In this document: positions 27,779-38,637 of the stretch, piece after piece | Layout of the letters: each line of letters starts with the position of its first letter | How positions within the stretch are numbered: the first letter of the stretch is position 1 | Position numbers and translations under genes: made by a program | Origin: Yersinia alsatica | GTDB lineage: Bacteria; Pseudomonadota; Gammaproteobacteria; Enterobacterales; Enterobacteriaceae | Length of the DNA: 64,000 nucleotides | Reading direction: 5' to 3' | Assembly (NCBI RefSeq): GCF_902170305.1 | Contig: NZ_CABHWW010000028.1 | Span: 62,001-126,000, forward strand | The notes under the pieces: generated by a model | Databases searched by the model: none | Seen by the model: the letters and a program-made list of their open reading frames with translations, nothing else | What the model was told of the DNA's origin: nothing

Positions 27779-29047
27779 ATGGCAAAATCGCCAATTCTTT
27801 TAGATTTCAGCCTGTTAAAGACTAACGCTAACTTTCGTGCCGTATTTTTTGCCCGCTTTATTTCGATATTAGGGCTTGGGATGCTGACGGTTGCGGTGCC
27901 GGTACAGATACAAATGATGACCGGATCTACCTTGCAGGTCGGGCTGGCAGTGACTTTAGATGGCATAGGGATGTTTATTGGCCTGCTGCTGGGAGGAGTG
28001 CTGGCAGACCGGCTTGACCGACGTAAGCTGATTTTATTCGCGCGCTTTACCTGTGGTTTAGGTTTTATTGGCTTAAGTTTCAATGCGTTTTCCGCTACCC
28101 CTTCGCTGTGGGTACTGTATGTATTAGCCGCCTGGGATGGGTTCTTTGGTGCATTGGGCATGACGGCGCTGATGGCGGCTACACCGTCATTGGTCGGACG
28201 CGAGAATCTGGCCGCCGCAGGGGGATTAAGCATGTTAACCGTGCGCTTTGGCTCGGTTATCTCTCCAGCGATTGGTGGCTTGGTTATTGTGTATGGCGGA
28301 GTGGGTTGGAACTATGGCATTGCCGCCGTGGGGACGATGTTAACCTTGTTGCCGCTATTGAGACTGCCTGCAATGAAACCGGCAACTCACCAGCATGAGC
28401 ACCCGCTACGGGCATTAGCCACCGGGATTTCGTTCGTTTTTAGCCATAAAGTGGTGGGTTCCGTGGTGTTGCTGGGGACGTTGGTCAGTATGATTGGGGC
28501 GATTCGAATTCTGTTCCCGGCACTGGCGGAAAATACCTATCATGTTGGGGCTTCACAGATTGGTTTGATGTATTCCGTCGTGCCACTCGGCGCGACGATT
28601 GGGGCTTTCACCAGTGGCTGGGTGAATCAGGTTCGACGCCCCGGAGTGGTATTGATGTACAGTTCGATTGCCGCCTTTTTAGCTATCGGCACCTTAGGAT
28701 TAACCCATAATTTCTATCTGGCGCTGCCCGGTTTATTGCTGTACGGCTATCTGGGTTCGATTAGCGGATTACTGCAATATACCTTGGTACAAACCCATAC
28801 GCCGGATGCTCTACTGGGGCGGGTAAATAGCTTGTGGAATGTGCAGTTTGTTGCCGGTGAATCATTCGGTGCCTTGGGGCTAGGTGTGCTAGCGAAAGTC
28901 ATGGCGCCGGCGCTCAGCGCTCTGACTTTTGGTGCGGCGGCAGCGGTATTGGGCGGCATAATCGCCGTCTGCGGCGGTACATTACGTAGGGCGACTATGG
29001 GGGGCGAGGGGGAAGACAATAGTGCGGATGAGGTCGTCACGGACTAG
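27779..29047 (+). CDS. entS: Siderophore exporter EntS (MFS)
   Basis: A 422-residue major-facilitator protein with about twelve helices and the EntS pattern: SPILLDFSLLKTNANFRAVFFARFIS, LTVAVPVQIQMMTGSTLQVG, motif A-like GGVLADRLDRRKLILFAR, and LGRVNSLWNVQFVAGESFGALG. It should export the newly made siderophore across the inner membrane. It is divergent from fepDGC across a Fur region, as in E. coli. ATG 27779 is the only reasonable start. Confidence 0.92.
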   Translation: MAKSPILLDFSLLKTNANFRAVFFARFISILGLGMLTVAVPVQIQMMTGSTLQVGLAVTLDGIGMFIGLLLGGVLADRLDRRKLILFARFTCGLGFIGLSFNAFSATPSLWVLYVLAAWDGFFGALGMTALMAATPSLVGRENLAAAGGLSMLTVRFGSVISPAIGGLVIVYGGVGWNYGIAAVGTMLTLLPLLRLPAMKPATHQHEHPLRALATGISFVFSHKVVGSVVLLGTLVSMIGAIRILFPALAENTYHVGASQIGLMYSVVPLGATIGAFTSGWVNQVRRPGVVLMYSSIAAFLAIGTLGLTHNFYLALPGLLLYGYLGSISGLLQYTLVQTHTPDALLGRVNSLWNVQFVAGESFGALGLGVLAKVMAPALSALTFGAAAAVLGGIIAVCGGTLRRATMGGEGEDNSADEVVTD

Positions 29048-29123
29048 CTTACAGGGTAGCGGTCTGGGCGCTATGTTAGCTGACTGAGTTAACCGCCCGC
29101 TGCATAATATTGCGGCGAAATAG

Positions 29124-29149
29124 ACTCGGGGAAGGTTCACTCCCCGAGT
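29124..29149. terminator. Hairpin between convergent entS and yfaP
   Basis: A perfect 9-bp inverted repeat (ACTCGGGGA, 8-base loop, TCCCCGAGT) lies between the two stop codons. It has no T-tract on either side; it is probably bidirectional. Confidence 0.55.
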
Positions 29150-29168
29150 GTCGGTATCGCACCGAACT

Positions 29169-29972
29169 TTACCTGCGATTTGAATAACTAAACTGTTTTA
29201 CCAACGTCAGTTCGCCGGGGTTACGCATCGGTACAATCACCATCTCCTGCTTCTCATTGCTGGTCCCTTCCTCAGTCACGATAGTGATTTGCGCCGTGGT
29301 CAGAATGTCGCTACCACGGCCACCGTAATAGTTTACGTACACTAGATATTGCCCACTATCCGGTGCTGGCGAAGAGAAAATCTCCGGGCCAAAACCAGTG
29401 GTGACATCCATATCCAGCGCCCCACCATTTTGCAACTGTCGGCCACCATACCAAGCATGCTGACCATCGGGAGTGACCACATGCAGGTCGAGATCGGTGT
29501 TATCGGTATCCCATGACAGCACAATCCGTAGGCGCGCAGGGATAGCGCCGCTGCCTCTTTTAGCATAAAACTGGGTACGATGTGCCGCAGTGCGATCAGG
29601 GCTACGAACTTCGACACTGTTACTGCCTTGGGAGAAGATATAAGGCCGTTTAAAATCGCCCTCGTCTTCAATTTTGAGCGGCATACTGACGCCATTAACA
29701 ATCAGCCTACCCGGCTCTTGTCTGGCTTCATCCTTGGGCTTTTGAAAACCTTTTATCTGACCACTGATCAGCGCTTGTGCCGACTGGTTGGCGGGCGTAT
29801 TCACTGACGCGGCCGGATAGTTAACCTGCTGGGTAAAATTGGCCCCTTCACCTGAAGTGTCATGCCACCCGGCGACCGGCGTATCAATCACCACATTTTG
29901 CGCTGCCATCGCCGATATAGCGGGCACCAGCAACACTAGCGAACACATCCTGTATAGCAAGCGAGTAATCAT
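29169..29972 (-). CDS. yfaP: Secreted DUF2135 protein YfaP
   Basis: A 267-residue protein with a signal peptide ending SAMA-A (near residue 23) and a C-terminal DUF2135 beta-domain (about 145-245: LRIVLSWDTDNTDLDLHVVTPDGQ, GGALDMDVTTGFGPE, GQYLVYVNYYGG). The family function is unknown; the Asp-rich DLDLHV strand suggests a calcium- or surface-binding Ig-like fold, which is inference. It is last in the yfaA-T-S-Q-P operon, 54 bp after yfaQ, and presumably acts in the periplasm with the macroglobulin YfaS. Confidence 0.85.
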   Translation of the reverse strand: MITRLLYRMCSLVLLVPAISAMAAQNVVIDTPVAGWHDTSGEGANFTQQVNYPAASVNTPANQSAQALISGQIKGFQKPKDEARQEPGRLIVNGVSMPLKIEDEGDFKRPYIFSQGSNSVEVRSPDRTAAHRTQFYAKRGSGAIPARLRIVLSWDTDNTDLDLHVVTPDGQHAWYGGRQLQNGGALDMDVTTGFGPEIFSSPAPDSGQYLVYVNYYGGRGSDILTTAQITIVTEEGTSNEKQEMVIVPMRNPGELTLVKQFSYSNRR

Positions 29973-30026
29973 AGTGTAATCCTGAAAAACATAGAGTCCT
30001 TTGATGACGATCCTAGCGCTATCGTC

Positions 30027-31670
30027 TTATTCCAATAAAAGGTGACGGGCAAGTTGCTCAACAAAGGCTTCATCCTGACCATTAGGATGAGCCGCAAAAG
30101 CCAAGTGTAAGTATTCATGGGCCAGATCTAACCGATCTTGCAATGAGTAAAGATCCCGTACATAGATACGGCCATACATACGATCAACATGGGGTTTACC
30201 TGAGAGTAAACGGCAGACTGTAAACTGCTGTAGTGGTGTATAGCCCGGCTCACTGTACAGTTTCTCGCGCCAACGCCGCTGCTGTGCAGCTAACCAGACT
30301 TCAGCCTCTTTCAGCGGCTGGCACAATATTTCCGGCTTATCCCAACGCCCCAAATTAGCCCTTGGAAAAGCCTGTGCGAGGATGGCGTCATAGCGCAGTC
30401 CCTGTTGGGCCTGAGAGACAGCTAATTGCCAAGACAAGCGGTTATTGCCCGCTTGATTGAGATGATAGTTGACCGGTGATCCCGCCAGCACCAGATCGGC
30501 AGTCCAGGCCGCGATGGCTAATGTTGCCGGTGAGGCGGGGGTAGGAGCCACTCGCTGGCTGGCGCTACTGTCGGTCATTAGCAAGCAATCACCGGAGCGG
30601 CTGGCATTTTGTAATAGATAACTGCGGATCGCTATCGCCAACGCTTTTGCTGCTTCGGTGGGCTGCGCTGCGGCTTCTCGTTGCAGCACGCGCGCCACAT
30701 ACTCTTCGCGATCCAGACGCGCAGTCAGGATGAAATCATCACCATTTTTTTGTAGAAAAAGTTCACCGCGGCTCTCAATGGCCAAGTGGTTGCCGTTGCG
30801 AAACTCAACGTCATACTTTCCTTGTAAAACACCCACCGAGACCGGGGATTGCTCGCTGTAGCGGCGCAGACTGGCGATGGGATAACGGTCAAACAGCTTC
30901 ACGACCACGCAGACTTTGCGGTCTGTAGGAGAGGCCAGCGGTAACACTGAATTCAATATGTCTGCATAATTTTGCACGATGGTTTTACTGGTGCCAGCTC
31001 CGCCCGCCCAAACCGGGGTGCCATCGTTCAACCAGCCAGCAAACCCACCCTGACGCTGAGTGGGGTCTTGGTCATCCAGCCAGCTCCAGGTTTTGATTCG
31101 CAGCCGGCTGCCTAGCGCACCAACCAAGTTGCCACCAGCAGCCAGTAGTACATCGAGCAACACATTACGTGCCTGCTGCTGTGCGGGCAGTGAGGCTAAT
31201 ACCGTCAGCAACTGAGTGACCGGAACTTGGGTGCTCGGCTGTAGCTGTGTTAAGTCCCGTAACCACTCAGGGCTTTGCTGCTGTTGCCAATAGTTGGACC
31301 ACTGCTGTGGCTCCAAATGCAGGCGTTGGGGGCTGAAATAAAGCCCGCAGGATTGCACCAAAGCCCGATCGCGGGTGATGGTCTGACCCACTTTACAGCA
31401 GTAAACTTCTTCCTGTGGCTGGCTCCCATTACACTGATACTCAGCTTCTTGTTGCTGAGTATCCACCAGATACGCATAAACAAATAGCTTCCAGATGCTC
31501 CCCAATGGCGTGGTCAGTTCAGCCGGTAGCGGTTGCTGTGAAAGCTGCCGGTTCTGGCTTAAGGTCAGCAGAGTATCTTGCTGACCATCGCGCAGGGCCA
31601 ACTGTAATCTCGACTCTGCGCCAAAGACCGTCACGGGTATCAACAACAACAGCCACCACCAACGGAACAT
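30027..31670 (-). CDS. yfaQ: Secreted DUF2300 protein YfaQ, PBP-like plus SpoIID-like regions
   Basis: A 547-residue protein with a signal peptide ending VFG-A. I see two enzyme-like regions. Residues ~45-260 carry PLGSIWKLFVYAYL with an SxxK (S58, K61), then SCG at 107-109 where PBPs have SxN, and a KTxS at 193-196, arranged like a penicillin-binding transpeptidase with a degraded second motif. Residues ~320-440 (YVARVLQREAAAQPTEAAKALAIAIRSYLL, with Glu near 332, and VLAGSPVNYH) resemble the SpoIID lytic transglycosylase. A final part has HEYLHLAFAAHP, resembling a metallopeptidase HExxH. Its stop lies one base before the next ATG chain. Function is unproven; peptidoglycan action is my inference. 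Confidence 0.8.
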   Translation of the reverse strand: MFRWWWLLLLIPVTVFGAESRLQLALRDGQQDTLLTLSQNRQLSQQPLPAELTTPLGSIWKLFVYAYLVDTQQQEAEYQCNGSQPQEEVYCCKVGQTITRDRALVQSCGLYFSPQRLHLEPQQWSNYWQQQQSPEWLRDLTQLQPSTQVPVTQLLTVLASLPAQQQARNVLLDVLLAAGGNLVGALGSRLRIKTWSWLDDQDPTQRQGGFAGWLNDGTPVWAGGAGTSKTIVQNYADILNSVLPLASPTDRKVCVVVKLFDRYPIASLRRYSEQSPVSVGVLQGKYDVEFRNGNHLAIESRGELFLQKNGDDFILTARLDREEYVARVLQREAAAQPTEAAKALAIAIRSYLLQNASRSGDCLLMTDSSASQRVAPTPASPATLAIAAWTADLVLAGSPVNYHLNQAGNNRLSWQLAVSQAQQGLRYDAILAQAFPRANLGRWDKPEILCQPLKEAEVWLAAQQRRWREKLYSEPGYTPLQQFTVCRLLSGKPHVDRMYGRIYVRDLYSLQDRLDLAHEYLHLAFAAHPNGQDEAFVEQLARHLLLE

Positions 31671-34600
31671 TTACTTCACCACCAGAGTATTTAAGGCGCT
31701 GCCACTTTCTGTTGCTGCGTCTTGTGGCGCATACATGCGCGAATAACGGATGGGTGGCAGCACAAACTGCCCTTTCTGTGAGAAGCGCACCAAATGCTGA
31801 TAAACCTTGGAATCTATCAATTCATCAACCGGTACCACATAAGAGAGCTGACCCATTTCATTGTGCGCTTTCTCAATCGGTACTGCGCCCTTGTCACTCA
31901 GACCCGCCACTTGTATACCCCAAGTGGTACGTTCGATATCTGCCCCCGGAGGCAAAGGCACTTCTAATAGCATGTAGCGCTGAGGTGTCGCAGACTTATT
32001 CACTAACGTCACCTCATCGAGATACAGCGCATCGCTGGAAAGTGCCTCTCCTGCAGCGACTGGTTTCACCGTAAACTCAAAGGCCTTATCCCCAGGGATC
32101 AATTGCAATAAGCGATGCTGGATCTCCACCTTTAATGGCTGTTTATGGCTATCGGCGGCGGCAGTTAGTGGCAAGTTAAAGCTCAGCGAGGCCTCAAGCG
32201 GCTCAGCCTGATCCGCGGGTAACTCAACCGCCGCTAACGTGCCTTGCCCTTGCCACTGCCAGTAACGTTCCCCCGTCGCGGCCTGTTGCAGCCGCCAGCC
32301 TTCACCCGGATTAAAATGAACCGGTGGTACGGTGGTACCGAGTGAGTTATAGATCCACGTCAAGGCCAATGCCCGCTCCGGCCCTTGCTGTGCTGGCATC
32401 AGTTGCTGCAATAACCAGGCCACTTGCGGGGCATCGGCACTGCGAGTCCGCCATATTGCGGCATAAGCAAACGGATGTTCACTGAACGAGATAAACTCTT
32501 GGCTTTGACGCAATGCTTGCAACTCTTGCTCTGACAGTGTGTAACCGGGCATCTGTTGTAATAACGAATAGGTCAGTGCCTGCGCCACGGCTAGGCCTAA
32601 TTTGGAATTAGGCGCGGTCATCACCAAGCTATCGGTTTCGGACAGTGATGCCCCTGATTCGGCTTGCGCGTGAGGGAACGAATCCGCCAATCCTTGTAGC
32701 AAGCTGCTGACTGGCAGATGCATATCATGGGCGAATGTCAGTAGCAGAGCGCGATGGAGCAGTGGCATCTCTTCAGCCTGCTTCGCATACAGCTCCAAGA
32801 TTCGCTGCCAGTGTTCTGCCGGTAATGTCATGCCCAATGCTTGGCTGGCATACCAATCGGCATAGTAGGCATAGGCGGTCAAGAAGGCATCGCCATCACC
32901 GTCCTCACCCCACCAAGTGAAAGTGGCTCCCGGCCCGGCCATCTGTACTAACCGCTGGCGGTTGTTCTGCATGATTTGTCGTAAAACATTCCCCCGCTGC
33001 GCATCTTCTTTGGCCAACATGTTGTAAGCCAAGCTGAGAGGCAACAAACGGCTGGCGGTATTAATCACTCCGCCGAAAGGCTCATTGAGCAGGTCATCCA
33101 GACTGTTACGGAACATGGATTGCGCATCGCCATTGAGGCGCAGACGAATGTCATCAGTATTGGCTGGCAGATTGAGTTTATTGCTCCCCGCCTGCAGTCG
33201 AATATCCTGCTGTTGCGGCACTGGCCAAGTGCTGTCGAGCACATTCAGGTCAACACTCAGGCTATCTTGTACCTCGCCGTTTTTCACCACTTCGGATGTC
33301 CAGCGGCCAGATTGCATCGCAGCGACCGGCTGAGATATGTAGTTCACCCCTTCATGCAGTGATACCGTTTGGCTCATGCTGCTATCACCATATTGGGTAC
33401 GCAGCTCTACCTGTTCTGCTTGTTGGTTCTGATTGAAGATAAACACGCCCGGCAGTGGATGGTCGCCTTTACGGAACTGTGTCGCGCCACTCCATTTCAG
33501 ATAAAGTGGTTTTTCCGACCGGACAAAATGCTGCTTCTGACCCACTTGCCCCTGTGCATTCTGCGCCCGCACTGTAATGCGCCAGCGAGTCAAAGAGTCT
33601 GGCATGCGGAAGCTGAATGTCGCTTTACCATTGGCATCAGTGACAATATCTGGTTGCCATGCCGCAGTATCAACATCTTCACGCCGTGGACGTTCAAGCA
33701 CTTTGACACTGCGATCGCTGCGATTTGCTGCACCGGGCGCTCGTGGCACGCCGGGTAGCGCCAAGTCGTAAGCAATAAACGACAGGCTGGTACTGGTACG
33801 CACATTGTTGCGTCGTGGGTGATAGAAGAATTGGTCGATAGTGGGCGCTATCTCTGGCTGCAAGGCATAAATCATCTCATCGACGACACTGACGGTGAGA
33901 TGAGCCGACAGAGGCTTGCCGGCAAACTGAGTATCTAAGGTGACGTTTACGTTTTCGCCGGGGCGATAAATATTTTTGTCTGTTTTAACCGTGATATCGA
34001 TACGCGGTATCTCCACCTTGATTCCGGCGTTTTGGAAACTATATTGCCCGCCTTTGCTGTACAGCACGGAGAAGGTCATATTCGGCGCAAAGCTATCCCG
34101 TACTGCGATTTGCGCTAAATATTGGGTATCGCTTAAGCGCTGCGCTTTAATCCACTCCGCGCCAGTTGAGAGCAGTGCAATGTTCTCTACTTTGTCGCGC
34201 TCCAGTGTGAGCAAAGCTTGCTCCACCGGCTCCGGGAAGGTGATCAGCGCCTGAGCCACTTCGCCTAACTGATATTGCGACTTGTCCATCACGATTTCGA
34301 CACTCCCTGGCACTGCTTTCCCACCTGGGCCGCTGACAAAGTGGCTGATGGCCCCCAAGATCATGCCTTGTTCACTTTTCAAGGTGACGGTGTAGGTGCC
34401 GGGTTGCTGGAATGTAATGGCAAACGGGTGGTTTTCGACCTGCAACTGGGCGCTTTCAACTTTACGGTCTTCCAGACGCATCCACTCAAAAATCGCCGGA
34501 TGGTCGCCTCCCGAGAGTTGATTGACATAGCTGAATGACACCTTTTCATTGACGCGGCTAAAGCGCTTTGGTGTGCTCAGGGTGTAGCGCGAAACGCCGC

Positions 34601-36239
34601 GTTCAATCAGAATTTCCCGCGTGGTTTTGACCCGATAAGCCGCTCCATCGCTGGCAAAAATAGTCAGCAGATAGCGACTCGGTTTATCCGCTGCAGGCAG
34701 ATCCAATTTGGCATGACCTTTACTGTCGGTGGTCAATTGCGCTGTTTTCAGCTCAACAGGGAATTTCCCCTGATATTGCAGATCGTTACCGACCATCGAA
34801 AGTTGCTGACTATACAAGCTCAACTCCAGATCTGCATTCGCCACCGGCCTGCCATCGGGGTAGAGCAAAACAAGTTCGCCATTCACCGGTTCATTGGTAC
34901 GAAAATCCGGTTTGGCGGTGACCAGTGAAATTTCGAAATGTGGCTTGATATAACTGGCAACACGGAATGAGCTGCTGTAAACCTGACCGTTGTAGATTGA
35001 CCGTAACTCGTAGCCACCTGCCACTGCATTCTCTGGCAGTTGAAAACGTCCTTGCGCCCCGGATTGACCATCAATAGGTAAATTCAAGGTTTGCAATGTC
35101 GCTCCATTGGCATCCAAAACGGTTAAGCTCAGCGAACCTGATTTCAGTGCGACGGAATCCAGTGCATTTTTGAATTCGCGCCCAACGAGTTTAACCTGAA
35201 CCCAATCACCCGGGCGGTAGAGTGGGCGATCGGTAAAGGCATACAGTTTGGTGTCATAAATCTCACTGTCGTAATAGAAGTTTTCAGAGACAAACACTCC
35301 ACCTTCACTATCTTCCCCCATCACATACGAACGTTCGGGTGAGATATGACGTAAACTCAGCAAGCCACTTTTATCCGTCTGGCCGCTGCTCATCACACCT
35401 AGCCCATCACTCCACAGAATTCGCGTCCCTGCGACGGCCTGCCCGTCATTGCGGCCCACCGTCCACACCAGCAGTTCGTTGCCCGAAATTTTATTCATGG
35501 CGACAGTATTGGAGACAAACACCACGGTAGTGGCCCGATGCTGGCCTATCAGTGCCTCGACTAAATATAGCCCCGGTTTTAAGGTGCCTAACGGAATGTA
35601 GACATTGCCCGGTACCGGCTCCACAAAATTGCTGGATGAGCCCTGTACGTTAGTGTGCTCAGGGGGCTGGATAGGTTTCGCTTCCCAAATGGGGTAACGG
35701 AACTGGCTGATTAATGGCAGATTTTTCAGCGGAGCGAACTGCGGTTGTACAGTGAATTTAGGCTGTGAATTCAGCACATTGCCCATTTTCAGCTCTGGTA
35801 GCGCGTCCGTAACTTCTTGCCGGGTATCAAAAGAAAAAGCGCGCTGCATGACACGGCGCGATTTGCCGTACCAGTTATCCCAAAGATAAGAGAGTGTGTT
35901 GGATAAGCCTTCTCCCTTATATTGGCTTTCGATCATAATGCGATGAAGGTTTTTCTGTTTTTTCAAAAACTCCATCGGCTTATCAATACGATATAAGCGG
36001 ATATCAGCGCCGCCATATTGCTCGGCGTCAAAGCGACGAAAATCACGCCCCGGAGCTTCCAGCCGTACTTTGGCAACTTCATCACTGGCAAAGCTGCTAT
36101 CAGAGAGCAAAAAGAAAGATTGTTGTGGAACATTATAATTGCTCGCCGGAAGTTCGCCTTCGGCGTAAGCCACAGTGAAGGGAATGAACAGCGCCATCCC
36201 CAGCAGCCATTTTTGGCACATATGCGAAAGAATTTTCAT
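31671..36239 (-). CDS. yfaS: Bacterial alpha-2-macroglobulin YfaS, thioester-less
   Basis: A 1522-residue periplasmic macroglobulin. The signal peptide ([26 protein letters not shown]) begins at ATG 36237-36239. MG domains follow ([35 protein letters not shown]), then the central A2M segment ([34 protein letters not shown]) and the thiol-ester-like alpha-helical domain. Where thioester A2Ms have a CLEQ-type motif this protein reads [13 protein letters not shown] (near residue 1053), so it cannot form the thioester, as in E. coli YfaS versus YfhM. It overlaps yfaT by ATGA and abuts yfaQ, so the operon is tightly coupled. Confidence 0.93.
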   Translation of the reverse strand: MKILSHMCQKWLLGMALFIPFTVAYAEGELPASNYNVPQQSFFLLSDSSFASDEVAKVRLEAPGRDFRRFDAEQYGGADIRLYRIDKPMEFLKKQKNLHRIMIESQYKGEGLSNTLSYLWDNWYGKSRRVMQRAFSFDTRQEVTDALPELKMGNVLNSQPKFTVQPQFAPLKNLPLISQFRYPIWEAKPIQPPEHTNVQGSSSNFVEPVPGNVYIPLGTLKPGLYLVEALIGQHRATTVVFVSNTVAMNKISGNELLVWTVGRNDGQAVAGTRILWSDGLGVMSSGQTDKSGLLSLRHISPERSYVMGEDSEGGVFVSENFYYDSEIYDTKLYAFTDRPLYRPGDWVQVKLVGREFKNALDSVALKSGSLSLTVLDANGATLQTLNLPIDGQSGAQGRFQLPENAVAGGYELRSIYNGQVYSSSFRVASYIKPHFEISLVTAKPDFRTNEPVNGELVLLYPDGRPVANADLELSLYSQQLSMVGNDLQYQGKFPVELKTAQLTTDSKGHAKLDLPAADKPSRYLLTIFASDGAAYRVKTTREILIERGVSRYTLSTPKRFSRVNEKVSFSYVNQLSGGDHPAIFEWMRLEDRKVESAQLQVENHPFAITFQQPGTYTVTLKSEQGMILGAISHFVSGPGGKAVPGSVEIVMDKSQYQLGEVAQALITFPEPVEQALLTLERDKVENIALLSTGAEWIKAQRLSDTQYLAQIAVRDSFAPNMTFSVLYSKGGQYSFQNAGIKVEIPRIDITVKTDKNIYRPGENVNVTLDTQFAGKPLSAHLTVSVVDEMIYALQPEIAPTIDQFFYHPRRNNVRTSTSLSFIAYDLALPGVPRAPGAANRSDRSVKVLERPRREDVDTAAWQPDIVTDANGKATFSFRMPDSLTRWRITVRAQNAQGQVGQKQHFVRSEKPLYLKWSGATQFRKGDHPLPGVFIFNQNQQAEQVELRTQYGDSSMSQTVSLHEGVNYISQPVAAMQSGRWTSEVVKNGEVQDSLSVDLNVLDSTWPVPQQQDIRLQAGSNKLNLPANTDDIRLRLNGDAQSMFRNSLDDLLNEPFGGVINTASRLLPLSLAYNMLAKEDAQRGNVLRQIMQNNRQRLVQMAGPGATFTWWGEDGDGDAFLTAYAYYADWYASQALGMTLPAEHWQRILELYAKQAEEMPLLHRALLLTFAHDMHLPVSSLLQGLADSFPHAQAESGASLSETDSLVMTAPNSKLGLAVAQALTYSLLQQMPGYTLSEQELQALRQSQEFISFSEHPFAYAAIWRTRSADAPQVAWLLQQLMPAQQGPERALALTWIYNSLGTTVPPVHFNPGEGWRLQQAATGERYWQWQGQGTLAAVELPADQAEPLEASLSFNLPLTAAADSHKQPLKVEIQHRLLQLIPGDKAFEFTVKPVAAGEALSSDALYLDEVTLVNKSATPQRYMLLEVPLPPGADIERTTWGIQVAGLSDKGAVPIEKAHNEMGQLSYVVPVDELIDSKVYQHLVRFSQKGQFVLPPIRYSRMYAPQDAATESGSALNTLVVK

Positions 36240-36889
36240 CGTGATAGGAAACCTAAGCGATAAATGCCAATGAAGTTGGGGTTCGATTCGTCGGGTATCC
36301 ATCGGGTATCCTTCCATTTCATCAATTGTTGCATGCTCACTGCACGCATTCCGTTATCTGTCGAAGTCGAAGAGCCAGTGTGATAGGCGATATAGCGCCC
36401 CATCCAGATCATCAAATGTTGATCATCGCCTTGATCAAAAAACAATAGATCGCCCGGCTGCGCCTGATTGAGTTCTCGGCCGATCAGTTGGCTATTAAAT
36501 TGGATCAGCTTGATGGCATCCACGTAGGGGCCTTGCTTATTGCCGCCTTGCTGCCAGCGTTGAGCAAACAGGCGCTGCTGTGGGCTGATATCCAATTCAG
36601 GGGGAAGGTAGCGGTTGGATAAACCATTCGCCCGCAGCCATTTGCTGTCATGAACTTTCAGTGACTCATTGGCCGCAAAACGTACCAGTCCGGCACAGTC
36701 CTGTTGATACCAGCGAGCGCTTGGCCCCTGGCGCAACTGCTCTTCAGCGATACGTACAAACCATGAACGAAATAGGCTGGATTGCTCAGACGTCAGTGGC
36801 GAAACCGGCTCATCAGCCAAGCTACTTCGGCTAAAAAGCATGATTCCAAGCAAACATAACAGGCCAAAAGTGGCGGGTTTGACGGTCAT
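36236..36889 (-). CDS. yfaT: DUF1175 protein YfaT, NlpC/P60-like
   Basis: A 217-residue protein with a signal peptide ending SSLA-D. The motifs look like a papain-like NlpC/P60 peptidase: [11 protein letters not shown] (Cys65), the [10 protein letters not shown] strand, QHLMIWMG (His158) and AYHTG (His170). In NlpC/P60 proteins Cys, His and a third polar residue in that order form the active site that cuts peptidoglycan stem peptides. Family DUF1175 has no assigned function that I know of. ATG 36887-36889 overlaps the yfaA stop (ATGA) and begins the signal peptide; the upstream in-frame ATG was rejected for that reason. Confidence 0.82.
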   Translation of the reverse strand: MTVKPATFGLLCLLGIMLFSRSSLADEPVSPLTSEQSSLFRSWFVRIAEEQLRQGPSARWYQQDCAGLVRFAANESLKVHDSKWLRANGLSNRYLPPELDISPQQRLFAQRWQQGGNKQGPYVDAIKLIQFNSQLIGRELNQAQPGDLLFFDQGDDQHLMIWMGRYIAYHTGSSTSTDNGMRAVSMQQLMKWKDTRWIPDESNPNFIGIYRLGFLSR

Positions 36890-38637
36890 AGTTCCTGCCA
36901 TTTCAGTGGCAACCACTGCCAAGACTCATTGAGCTCGGTATCAGCAGGCAGAATTAAGGCATAACGTTGTTGTGCGGCTAATGCACTTAATTTGGGTAAC
37001 AACAAAGTTTGTGCGGCGTTATAAAATATGGGTTCGACATTCTTTGGCAGGCTGGCGAATACTTCCTGCTTAAATAATTCAGACAGCGCTTCGGGGGCCA
37101 TGTAAACCGGCACCACGGCTTGTTGTGGCAACACATCTGCAATGGGGGGGAAGTTTTTATCTAGCGTTTGCAACGCCTTATTCACCAGTTTGTCATCCAG
37201 AGAGAACAACAGGATTTGACCATGTCGTGCCAGACTGACACGGAAGAACTGGCTGCCCAGCAGACTGTCTTGATCTTTGGCATCACTCGCAGGGTACTGA
37301 CCATAGCGGGAACTGACTTCTCGTTGCCACAGATGTCCGTGATGATTTGCGGTAGCTTCCACGGGAATAGGCTGTTTTTCTCTGGCGCCGATCACCTTGG
37401 TAAACATGCCTGCCAAAGTTTCATCGGTTTGCGCATTGGCCGTTTGTTCTAACTGGCTGACAAATAACGGTGTATACAGATGCGAGTCAGCATACCAACA
37501 TAAGCCGCTGGCCCTATTTAATGCCAATGGGAAGTCTGCCGCGCTTTTGCTGTCGATGGCATCAATACGTTGGAACAAATACTCTGGCACACTTTGCGAT
37601 ACAGGCAGCGCCACACAGAGGCTGGCCCCCATTGGCATGGCTTGCCAAACCGGAGAGAGATCAAAACTGCTATTTTCTCCTTGTTGTTTATCATTCAGCG
37701 CCAAATAGCTTTGCCAACCTTGCGGCCCCATCTCGAAACGTACACCGGCAAATGCCGGAATAAAACGCTGGTAACCAAAGCCTAGATAGTTCGCACTGAC
37801 CGAAATTCGGTGGGCTAAAGGCGAGGTATTTTTAGTGGATTCTGATCCCGCCTCACTTGCCCCTGCACGATTTTTCAGGCCAAAACTTTCAGGCCACGGA
37901 TTCGTACCACTCAATAATATGCTGGTTATCTGAGTAGAGTCCTTGGAAGGAGAATCCTGGTCATACAGCATGTCGATATCGGAAAACAGCAAAAGGTTAT
38001 CGCCGTGGCTGGCAAAAAATAGCTGTTTATTGCCCCCATAATGCCACTGGTAAACGGGAATCGCTTCACTGCCGACTTTCAGTTGTGAAAAGTCGGTGAT
38101 TTCCAGTTGTGTATCTTCTGCTGCGGCCTTCGCCAAGGGTTCTAGCAGGCGTGTCAGGCCACCGCGCTTGATCACTGCCATAAAGTGATTCAACTTGCCA
38201 AGATCATCATGCCAAAGGGCTATATTGGCTGGCTGGTCGAGCAGCATTTCCAGGAAATTGTCACGCAGAGTTAAATCATGCTCGAAGGCAATTCTGCGCA
38301 AGCTGCCAATTAAACCTAGGCGGTCAGCATTATTCTCATAATAGAAGACAAAATCTTCTGTAAGAGTGGCTCGCAAGAAGGGAATAGTGAGTAAGTCATT
38401 GGGTAATTTACTCAGAGATTCGCTTTCGATGAGCACGTCAGGATGATGTAAATCAACTTTCAGATTATTATGCCAAACGAGTTGACTTGGCGGCTGAATA
38501 TAATGTTCAGCGAACCCAATTCGTTGAATTCCCCATGCAATAGCAGAGACAGCCAAAATAGCTCCCGCAGCCCAAAGTCCATATTTGATAAAGCTCTTCC
38601 TTGCAGCAGGCGCTGCGTTTTTATTTTCAGCAGTCAT
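36886..38637 (-). CDS. yfaA: Membrane-anchored DUF2138 protein YfaA
   Basis: A 583-residue protein with one N-terminal membrane helix ([18 protein letters not shown], ~20-37) and a large periplasmic domain ([51 protein letters not shown]). It matches the YfaA/DUF2138 family, resembling DUF3352 solute-protein-like folds, but no catalytic residues are evident. It is first in the operon, overlapping yfaT by four bases, and may anchor the YfaTSQP proteins at the inner membrane (inference). Confidence 0.82.
   Translation of the reverse strand: MTAENKNAAPAARKSFIKYGLWAAGAILAVSAIAWGIQRIGFAEHYIQPPSQLVWHNNLKVDLHHPDVLIESESLSKLPNDLLTIPFLRATLTEDFVFYYENNADRLGLIGSLRRIAFEHDLTLRDNFLEMLLDQPANIALWHDDLGKLNHFMAVIKRGGLTRLLEPLAKAAAEDTQLEITDFSQLKVGSEAIPVYQWHYGGNKQLFFASHGDNLLLFSDIDMLYDQDSPSKDSTQITSILLSGTNPWPESFGLKNRAGASEAGSESTKNTSPLAHRISVSANYLGFGYQRFIPAFAGVRFEMGPQGWQSYLALNDKQQGENSSFDLSPVWQAMPMGASLCVALPVSQSVPEYLFQRIDAIDSKSAADFPLALNRASGLCWYADSHLYTPLFVSQLEQTANAQTDETLAGMFTKVIGAREKQPIPVEATANHHGHLWQREVSSRYGQYPASDAKDQDSLLGSQFFRVSLARHGQILLFSLDDKLVNKALQTLDKNFPPIADVLPQQAVVPVYMAPEALSELFKQEVFASLPKNVEPIFYNAAQTLLLPKLSALAAQQRYALILPADTELNESWQWLPLKWQEL

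Noticed and set aside
31415-32074. 219-codon plus-strand frame across yfaQ and yfaS
   Set aside because: It is antisense to two strongly supported genes and its translation has no domain-like pattern.
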